Part shown: one piece after another, positions 28,286 through 33,769 of the stretch
Layout: the number at the start of each line of letters is the position of its first letter
How positions within the stretch are numbered: the stretch's first letter is position 1
Assembly (NCBI GenBank): GCA_035630615.1
Contig: DASQKI010000040.1
Location: 1 to 33,769 of the forward strand
Origin: DATFRX01 sp035630615
GTDB taxonomy: Bacteria; Actinomycetota; Actinomycetes; Propionibacteriales; Nocardioidaceae
Direction: 5' to 3'
Length of the DNA stretch: 33,769 bases
Translations under genes and position numbers: made by a program
Notes under the pieces: generated by a model
The model's database searches: none
Told to the model about the DNA's origin: nothing
The model's input: only the letters and a program-made list of their open reading frames with translations

Positions 28286-30874
28286 CTAGGCGGACGCGTC
28301 AGCCGGCTCCTTCGCCGACTCCGGCGCGTCCGCCTGCTTGTCGCTCGACGCGGCCGGCTCGTCGGCGCGCTTGCCCGACGACTTGTCGGCGTCCTTACCA
28401 ATGGACTTGTCGCCCTTGTCCGCTGACTTGCCAGACGGCTTGTCACCCTTGTCGGCCTTGTCGGACGACCCGTCGCCTGACTTGCGACGCGATGACGACT
28501 TCTTCGCCGACTTCGCGTCCGATCCCGAGCCTCCACGCTTGCCCCGGCGGCGCGACGAGCCACCGTCACTCGTCGGCTTCGGCTCGATCGGCTCCTGGTG
28601 CAGGATCACGCCGCGGCCCTTGCAGTGCTCGCAGGCCTCGCTGAACGCCTCCAGCAGACCGGTGCCGATCCGCTTGCGGGTCATCTGCACCAGGCCGAGC
28701 GAGGTCACCTCGGCCACCTGGTGGCGGGTACGGTCACGGCCGAGGCACTCGACGAGGCGACGCAGCACCAGGTCGCGGTTGCTCTCGAGCACCATGTCGA
28801 TGAAGTCGATGACGATGATGCCGCCGATGTCGCGCAGCCGGAGCTGGCGGACGACCTCCTCGGCTGCTTCCAGGTTGTTCTTGGTCACCGTCTCCTCGAG
28901 GTTGCCTCCGGAGCCGGTGAACTTGCCGGTGTTGACGTCGATGACGGTCATCGCTTCGGTGCGGTCGATGACCAGCGAGCCGCCAGAGGGCAGCCACACC
29001 TTCCGCTCGAGCGCCTTCGCGATCTGCTCGTCGATCCGATAGTCGGCGAACACGTCCTTGCGCTCCGCGTCGGTCGCCTCGCTCTCGCCGTCGCCGGTCG
29101 GGCGGTGCACGCGATCCGCGAGATCAGGTGCGACGTGGTTGACGTACGCCTCGATCGTGTCCCACGCGTCGGCGCCGTCGATGACCAGTGAGTTGAAGTC
29201 CTCGTTGAACAGGTCGCGCACGACCTTGAGCATCAGGTCGGGCTCGGCGTACAGCAGTTGCGGCGCCTGATTGGAGTCGGTCTTGTTGCCGATGTCGTCC
29301 CATCGCGCGGTCAGAGCCGTGACGTCGCGGTTGAGCTGCTCCTCGGTCGCACCCTCGGCGGCAGTACGCACGATCACGCCGGCGTCGTCGGGCAAGACCT
29401 GCTTGAGGACGTCCTTGAGGCGGGTCCGCTCGGTGTCGGGGAGCTTCCTGGAGATGCCGCTCGTATGACCGCCCGGCACGTAGACCAGGAACCGGCCCGG
29501 CAGGCTGATCTGGCCGGTCAGGCGGGCACCCTTGTGGCCGACCGGGTCCTTCGTTACCTGCACGAGGACGGTCTGGCCGGACTTGAGGGCGTCCTCGATC
29601 CGATGCGGCTTGCCCTCCATGCCGAGCGCGTTCCAGTCGACCTCACCGGCGTAGAGCACCGCGTTGCGGCCCTTGCCGATGTCGATGAACGCGGCTTCCA
29701 TGCTCGGAAGCACATTTTGGACTCGACCGAGGTAGACGTTGCCGATCAGCGAGGTCTGCGACTCGCGAGCCACGTAGTGCTCGACGAGCACGCTGTCTTC
29801 GAGCACGGCGATCTGCGTGACGTCGTCGCGCTGGCGGACCACCATCTCGCGCTTGACCGACTCCCGCCGAGCCAAAAACTCCGCCTCGCTGACGATGGGG
29901 GCCCGGCGACGACCGGCCGCCCGACCCTCGCGGCGTCGCTGCTTCTTGGCCTCCATCCGCGTGGAGCCCTCGAGCGCGGTGATCTCGTCCTCGGCGCCGC
30001 GCGGCTCGCGGACCCGTACGACGGTGTTTTCCGGGTCGTCTGGCGACGTCTCGATGTCTTCGCCGCGGCGCCGGCGACGCCGACGACGGCGGGTTCCGGG
30101 CGCTGCACCATCGCCGTCTTCCTGCGAGCCTGCCCCGGCGTCGCCGGAAGCGGTGTCACTGCCGTCGGAGGAGTCGGACGCCTCGTCGGCGTCCGTGCTG
30201 TCATCGCCGTCGCCCGATCCCCCGGCTGGTTTACGGCGGCGGCGGCCGCCCCGACGGCGCCGGCGACGCTGCGCGCCGTCGGATCCGGCGTCGTCTGCGT
30301 CGGCTTCATCGTCGTCGGCCGCTGGCTTGCGGTTGTCGGCCTTGTCCTTGTCCTTGTCGCTGTCGTCGCGATCACGCGACTTGGCCGAGACCTTGGGGTC
30401 CGGCGCCTTGAAGATCGGGGCGAAGAGCCCGGTGCCCTGGTCGGCGTCCGCAGGACCGTCGGCGGCCGCCGCATCGGGGGTGGTTTCAGCGGCGTCGCCG
30501 GTCGATGTAGCCTTCTTGGCCGAGGTCTTCTTGGCCGCGGCTTTCTTGGCGGAGGTCTTCTTGGCGGTGGCCTTCTTGGTGGTGGCCTTCTTCGCGGTCG
30601 TCTTGCTGGTGGACGCGCCCTTCTTGGCCGTCCGCTTCCGGGCCGGCTTGTCGGCGTTCGCGGACTCGCCGTCGCCAGTCGGCGCGCTCACCGGTGTTTC
30701 GGCGGAATCTGGTCCCGCGGTCTCCGGGGTGGCTGCTTCCGGCGGTCCAGCCGGCCGGCTCGCGGCCCGGCGGCGCCTCGGTGATCTTGAGGGCGTCTCC
30801 CCTGAGTCGGCGCTGCCCTCTGCGCCAGTCGTTTCGGTGTGTTGTTCGTCTGTCGTGGTGCTCTCGTCGAGCAT
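28286..30874 (-). CDS. rne: ribonuclease E/G
   Basis: An 862-aa RNase E/G, the main mRNA- and rRNA-processing endonuclease. The catalytic core sits in the middle (about 300-760): an S1 domain (GNVYLGRVQNVLPSMEAAFIDIG), the aspartates of DVNTGKF and IVIDFIDM, and the zinc-link CEHCKGRG. The N-terminal 280 residues are disordered: Thr/Glu-rich, then Lys-Ala repeats (KKATAKKTSAKKAAAKK), then Asp-rich and Arg-rich patches (RRRRRRRGED). The C-terminal 100 residues are Lys/Asp/Ser repeats (DKGDKSIGKDADKSSGK). Such arms are typical of actinobacterial RNase E, where they bind RNA and degradosome partners. ATG 30874 has AAGGAG four nt upstream. Confidence 0.95.
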   Translation of the reverse strand: MLDESTTTDEQHTETTGAEGSADSGETPSRSPRRRRAASRPAGPPEAATPETAGPDSAETPVSAPTGDGESANADKPARKRTAKKGASTSKTTAKKATTKKATAKKTSAKKAAAKKTSAKKATSTGDAAETTPDAAAADGPADADQGTGLFAPIFKAPDPKVSAKSRDRDDSDKDKDKADNRKPAADDDEADADDAGSDGAQRRRRRRGGRRRRKPAGGSGDGDDSTDADEASDSSDGSDTASGDAGAGSQEDGDGAAPGTRRRRRRRRRGEDIETSPDDPENTVVRVREPRGAEDEITALEGSTRMEAKKQRRREGRAAGRRRAPIVSEAEFLARRESVKREMVVRQRDDVTQIAVLEDSVLVEHYVARESQTSLIGNVYLGRVQNVLPSMEAAFIDIGKGRNAVLYAGEVDWNALGMEGKPHRIEDALKSGQTVLVQVTKDPVGHKGARLTGQISLPGRFLVYVPGGHTSGISRKLPDTERTRLKDVLKQVLPDDAGVIVRTAAEGATEEQLNRDVTALTARWDDIGNKTDSNQAPQLLYAEPDLMLKVVRDLFNEDFNSLVIDGADAWDTIEAYVNHVAPDLADRVHRPTGDGESEATDAERKDVFADYRIDEQIAKALERKVWLPSGGSLVIDRTEAMTVIDVNTGKFTGSGGNLEETVTKNNLEAAEEVVRQLRLRDIGGIIVIDFIDMVLESNRDLVLRRLVECLGRDRTRHQVAEVTSLGLVQMTRKRIGTGLLEAFSEACEHCKGRGVILHQEPIEPKPTSDGGSSRRRGKRGGSGSDAKSAKKSSSRRKSGDGSSDKADKGDKPSGKSADKGDKSIGKDADKSSGKRADEPAASSDKQADAPESAKEPADASA

Positions 30875-30991
30875 CTTTCTCCTTCGCCCCCCGGGCGTAA
30901 CCGCCGCACGAGGGCATCTCGGTCGCTCGCCGCGACCGTAGTCGTCACGAGCGCAAAGCCTCTTCGGATCCGGCGACGCTCTCCGCGTACG

Positions 30992-31813
30992 TCAGCCGGC
31001 GGCCGCATCCCCGCCGCGGTCAACGTCGCCGTCCCTCGGAACGGTCGGCGTGTCGCGGTCAAGGGCGAGCGGATCACCCACTGTGCTGGTCTCCGCGTCG
31101 AAGGGGCCTTGCGCCATGCGGCTCAGTAACGGTGGAACCTGCGGACGCAACCCCGCGACATCGCCGAGTCCAGCGAGGACATCGTCGGGGCGTACGGACG
31201 GCGTACCGTGCCGTACCACCACGTGCAGTATCGCACACGGACCGCTCAGATCCTCATCGGCGCACCGTCGCAGACCGAGGTGAAGCACGGCCGAACGGCA
31301 GTCGAAGGTCCGCATGCCCTTCTTCGTCATCCGAGAGACTTCGACGGTTTCGTGGGCCAAGAACGCGGTCGCGGCCGCCTCGACCTCGTCAACCGTCAGC
31401 CCTTGCAGTGTGATCTCCCACACGCTGGCGTCGATCCGGTCGGCCAAGCCGGTCGAGCCCGCGACAACGGCATCCACGATGTCGAGTCCGTCCGGCAGCG
31501 CGGCGTCGAGCGCGGCGCGTACCTCGTCGGCCGACCGCTCCTCGGTGAGCGCGATCTCTGCGTACTCGGCCTCACTCGCGGCTCCGGTCGGCGCGGCACC
31601 GAGGTAAGAGATGCGGGGATGCGGGCTGAATCCGCTCGAGAACGCGATCGGGATCCCGGCCCGCCGCACCGCCCGCTCGAGGGCGCGCCCGATGTCGCGA
31701 TGCGACGTGAACCGCAGCCGGCCGCGCTTGGCATACCGCAGCCGGATCCGCCGCACCACGGGCAGCTGCGGGTGCGGTGCCTCGGCGTTGGCGTAGGTCG
31801 GAGAGTCGGCCAC
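30992..31813 (-). CDS. TIGR03936-family (DUF2344) radical SAM-linked protein
   Basis: A 273-aa protein of the DUF2344/TIGR03936 family. Typical phrases are RIRLRYAKRGRLRFTSHRDIGRALERAVRRAGIPIA (compressed: KRGRLRFTSHRD) and SSGFSPHPRISYLGAAPTG. The family normally lies beside, or is fused to, a TIGR03960 radical SAM protein and in front of rne. Its function is not established; proximity to rne and rplU suggests RNA or ribosome modification. The C-terminal 60 residues are acidic and variable. It starts at GTG 31813. The TIGR03960 partner is about 1.6 kb further upstream here, separated by two other genes. Confidence 0.88.
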   Translation of the reverse strand: MADSPTYANAEAPHPQLPVVRRIRLRYAKRGRLRFTSHRDIGRALERAVRRAGIPIAFSSGFSPHPRISYLGAAPTGAASEAEYAEIALTEERSADEVRAALDAALPDGLDIVDAVVAGSTGLADRIDASVWEITLQGLTVDEVEAAATAFLAHETVEVSRMTKKGMRTFDCRSAVLHLGLRRCADEDLSGPCAILHVVVRHGTPSVRPDDVLAGLGDVAGLRPQVPPLLSRMAQGPFDAETSTVGDPLALDRDTPTVPRDGDVDRGGDAAAG

Positions 31814-31907
31814 GACCTACGAGGTTACCGAGCAGCGCCGTCGTCGGCTGGGTCGGGAGCGCGTGTTAGATTTCCGCGGCAATTGGTCGTGGTCGAAAGG
31901 TTTGGGA

Positions 31908-32492
31908 ATGTCGCAGCAGCCTCCTCCGCCGCCTCCGCCCGGCCAGTACCCGCAGTCCCCTCCCCCGTACGGCCCGCCCCCGCCGCCCCGCAAGACCAAC
32001 CCGGTTTTGGTCATCGCGCTCGTGGTGGTCGGCGTACTCGTCCTCGGCGGCATCGTGGCAGCCGTCATCGCCGGCCTGCCGGACGACGCCGAACGCGACA
32101 GCTCCGGCGAGATCACGAACGGCGGAAACGTCTCGGCCTTCGATCTCCAAGAGGGTGACTGCTTCGACCTGCCCAAGCCCAACGACGAGGTCTTCGACGT
32201 CAACGGCGTGCCGTGCGAGCAGCCGCACGACGCCGAGGTGTTCAGCATGTTCAACATCGAGTCCGACGACTTCCCGGGTCAGCAGGCCGTGATCCGAGAG
32301 GCGCAGCGCGGCTGCACGAGCCGGTTCGGCGACTTCGTCGGCATGCCGTATCAGAAGTCGAGGCTCGAGGTGCAATACCTCTATCCGACCGAACAGTCGT
32401 GGAACGCCCAGGACGACCGCGAAGTGGTCTGCTCAGTGACCGACCCGAAGGGCAAGATCACGGTCGAGACGCTCGAGGGCGCCAAACACTGA
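31908..32492 (+). CDS. septum-formation-type membrane protein with Pro-rich N terminus
   Basis: A 194-aa protein. Residues 1-38 are cytosolic and Pro/Gln-rich (SQQPPPPPPPGQYPQSPPPYG), about 40-65 form one transmembrane helix (PVLVIALVVVGVLVLGGIVAAVIAGL compressed to its core), and the rest is an extracytoplasmic domain with GDCFDLP, VPCEQPHDAEVF and CTSRFGDFVG. That cysteine pattern fits the actinobacterial septum formation domain (Pfam 13845), whose role in division is inferred from a few members only. The start is ATG 31908, with AAAGG eight nt upstream; an in-frame ATG at 31863 lacks a site and is rejected. It diverges from the TIGR03936 gene and converges on the methyltransferase. Confidence 0.82.
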   Translation: MSQQPPPPPPPGQYPQSPPPYGPPPPPRKTNPVLVIALVVVGVLVLGGIVAAVIAGLPDDAERDSSGEITNGGNVSAFDLQEGDCFDLPKPNDEVFDVNGVPCEQPHDAEVFSMFNIESDDFPGQQAVIREAQRGCTSRFGDFVGMPYQKSRLEVQYLYPTEQSWNAQDDREVVCSVTDPKGKITVETLEGAKH

Positions 32493-32510
32493 GGACGCCC
32501 GGGTCGGCGA

Positions 32511-33308
32511 CTAGTCGACGCGAGCGACGATCTCGCCGTGCGTGATGGCGAACCAGCCGTCCGGGTCGGCCGTCCACGCGCGCCAGGCCCGTCCGATCGC
32601 GGCGTTGCGCTCCGACGTCGACAGGCCGAGCCGTACCGCCTCGAGCGCGTACGTCGACGACTCGACCCGCTCCGCCCAGGAGCCGCCCCACCACGCCCGG
32701 TCGTCGGGGCTCGCGAAGCACCAAGCGCTCGCCGTGCTCGTGACCTCGTCGAGGCCGGCCTCGTGCGCCCAGCGCAGCAGGTGTCGGCCGGCGTACGGTT
32801 CGCCGCCGAGCGCCCGCGCGGTCGGCACGTAGACCGCGAGCCACTCGGTCGCGACATCGGGATGGGCCGTCGCCGTACCGAAGTCGCCGTCGCGTGCGGC
32901 CACGACGCCACCGGGGCGGCACACCCGGCGCATCTCGCGCAGCGCCGCGACCGGATCGGCGAGATGCTGCAGCAGTTGGTGGGCGTGGACCACGTCGAAC
33001 GCGTCGTCGGGCAGATCGAGGTGGTAGACGTCGTCGACCCGTAACTCGACATCGACGGCCGCCGCCTCGGCCGCCGCAGCCCGGGCCGATTCGAGGACCT
33101 CGGCCGACGAATCGACGCCGACGACGCGGCCCGGGGCGATCTCACGAGCGAGGTCGACCGTCAGGCTGCCCGGGCCGCACCCCACGTCGAGGAGGTCGAC
33201 GCCCGGTCGCAGGTGCGAGCGCAGGTAGCCCGCCGAGTTGGCGACAGTACGCCAGCCGTGCACCCGAAGCACCGCGTCGGTGTAGCCGTGGGTGTAGGAG
33301 TGGGTCAC
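32511..33308 (-). CDS. class I SAM-dependent methyltransferase
   Basis: A 265-aa methyltransferase of the Methyltransf_11/UbiE type. The SAM-binding motif is LLDVGCGPGSLTVDLA (about 39-54), the acidic end of strand 2 is VVGVDSSAEVLESA, motif III is DDVYHLDLPDDAFDVVHAHQLLQHL, and the post-motif is MRRVCRPGGVVAARD. The C-terminal 100 residues are a helical cap. Its substrate cannot be inferred. The start is GTG 33308, with TACGGT six nt upstream, so the mRNA is probably leaderless. A 48-bp palindrome overlaps the -35 area. Its stop lies 18 bp from the convergent septum-formation gene. Confidence 0.88.
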   Translation of the reverse strand: MTHSYTHGYTDAVLRVHGWRTVANSAGYLRSHLRPGVDLLDVGCGPGSLTVDLAREIAPGRVVGVDSSAEVLESARAAAAEAAAVDVELRVDDVYHLDLPDDAFDVVHAHQLLQHLADPVAALREMRRVCRPGGVVAARDGDFGTATAHPDVATEWLAVYVPTARALGGEPYAGRHLLRWAHEAGLDEVTSTASAWCFASPDDRAWWGGSWAERVESSTYALEAVRLGLSTSERNAAIGRAWRAWTADPDGWFAITHGEIVARVD

Positions 33309-33314
33309 ACCAGC

Positions 33315-33320
33315 ACCGTA
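33315..33320 (-). promoter_or_regulatory. -10 element, leaderless methyltransferase gene
   Basis: TACGGT on the minus strand, 6 nt before the GTG at 33308. Confidence 0.4.
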
Positions 33321-33328
33321 CGGCTGCG

Positions 33329-33376
33329 AGTTGTCAGGCGCATATGGAGCCAGGGCTCAACATGTGCCTGACAACT
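33329..33376. repeat. 48-bp imperfect palindrome upstream of the methyltransferase
   Basis: Arms of 23 bp flank a 2-bp centre. The outer 11 bp match perfectly (AGTTGTCAGGC and GCCTGACAACT), and of the inner 12 positions nine pair, one is a G-T wobble and two mismatch. It fills most of the 76-bp gap between the radical SAM gene and the methyltransferase, from about -21 to -68 of the latter. It may be an operator, a U-less terminator or an extragenic repeat. Confidence 0.75.
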
Positions 33377-33384
33377 TTTGGGGG

Positions 33385-33769
33385 TTACGACACCGAGGCG
33401 ATGGGCAGCAGCTTCTTGCCGGTCGGGCCGATCTGGATCTCGGTGTCCATGGACGGGCAGACGCCGCAGTCGAAACACGGGGTCCAGCGGCAGTCGTCCT
33501 GCTCGTACTCGCTCTTGGAGTCCTGCCAGTCCTGCCAGAGCCAGTCCTTGTCCAGCCCGGAGTCCAGGTGATCCCAGGGCAGCACCTCGTCGAAGCCCCG
33601 CTCGCGGATCGTGAACCAGTCGAGGTCGACTCCGCTGCCGCCGAGAGCGTTGTCGGTCGCCGTCATCCAGCGCTCGTAGGAGAAGTACTCGCTCCAGCCG
33701 TCGAACCGTCCGCCGTCACGCCAGACCTCTTCGATGACAGCACCGACGCGACGGTCGCCGCGTGAGAGC
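33385..33769 (-). CDS. TIGR03960-family B12-binding radical SAM protein, C-terminal part
   Basis: The gene enters from the right edge; only the last 127 codons or so are present. The visible part includes RGDRRVGAVIEEVWRDGG, FDGWSEYFSYERWM, GFDEVLPWDHLDSGLDKDWL and the cysteine motif CFDCGVC near the end, all standard for the C terminus of TIGR03960 proteins (B12-binding fold plus radical SAM). The catalytic CxxxCxxC cluster lies outside the window. The function is unassigned; it is the usual partner of the DUF2344 protein. Confidence 0.85.
   Translation of the reverse strand, partial: LSRGDRRVGAVIEEVWRDGGRFDGWSEYFSYERWMTATDNALGGSGVDLDWFTIRERGFDEVLPWDHLDSGLDKDWLWQDWQDSKSEYEQDDCRWTPCFDCGVCPSMDTEIQIGPTGKKLLPIASVS

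Overview
The window is chromosomal DNA of a high-GC actinobacterium, most likely in or near the Propionibacteriales/Nocardioidaceae. The evidence is the strong G/C preference at codon third positions, abundant GTG starts, a DUF222/HNH protein, GAF-ANTAR regulators, a furA-katG pair, and the conserved order rne-rplU-rpmA-obg-proB-proA-small membrane protein-nadD-rsfS-phosphatase-tRNA-Ala on the minus strand. No phage, integrase, intact insertion sequence or CRISPR array was seen.

Layout. 1-4.2 kb: the 3' end of a CorA-type transporter, a PLP aminotransferase, a lipoprotein and two divergent GAF-ANTAR regulators. 4.2-8.9 kb: a minus-strand block of CheR-PAS fusion, single-domain CheB, MmcQ/YjbR protein, sirtuin and exonuclease III. 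9.0-10.2 kb: a vapBC toxin-antitoxin pair and a DinB/DUF664 protein. 10.3-13.8 kb: an accessory cluster made of an unrecognised 98-aa protein, a 735-aa metzincin-like metalloprotease, a 50-aa peptide gene coupled to it by an ATGA overlap, and a membrane protein. 13.9-16.6 kb: a katG broken by two frame lesions, beside an intact furA. 16.9-21.1 kb: DUF222/HNH, a beta-lactamase-fold hydrolase, DinB, NTF2-like and GNAT proteins. 21.3-31.8 kb: tRNA-Ala(GGC) and the conserved housekeeping block. 31.9 kb to the end: a septum-formation-type membrane protein, a methyltransferase and the 3' end of a TIGR03960 radical SAM gene.

The strongest candidate for something undescribed is the 10.3-13.8 kb cluster. 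Its two transcription units each start behind a palindrome-like box, GGGYCNAAGGTCCC on the plus strand, resembling a DosR/DevR site. In both, the box is centred about 33-34 bp upstream of a -10 hexamer, and a third copy in the same orientation precedes the NTF2/DinB pair near 20.5 kb. A second theme is leaderless expression: at least a dozen start codons lie exactly 6-7 nt after a TANNNT-like hexamer. Three of these open micro-ORFs of 9-12 codons whose stop overlaps the next gene's start by 4 bp (before cheB, the DUF222 gene and the serine hydrolase). Palindromic repeat clusters lie between proB and proA, beside the tRNA, and upstream of the methyltransferase. All functional statements are read from sequence and recalled family knowledge; no database search was run.
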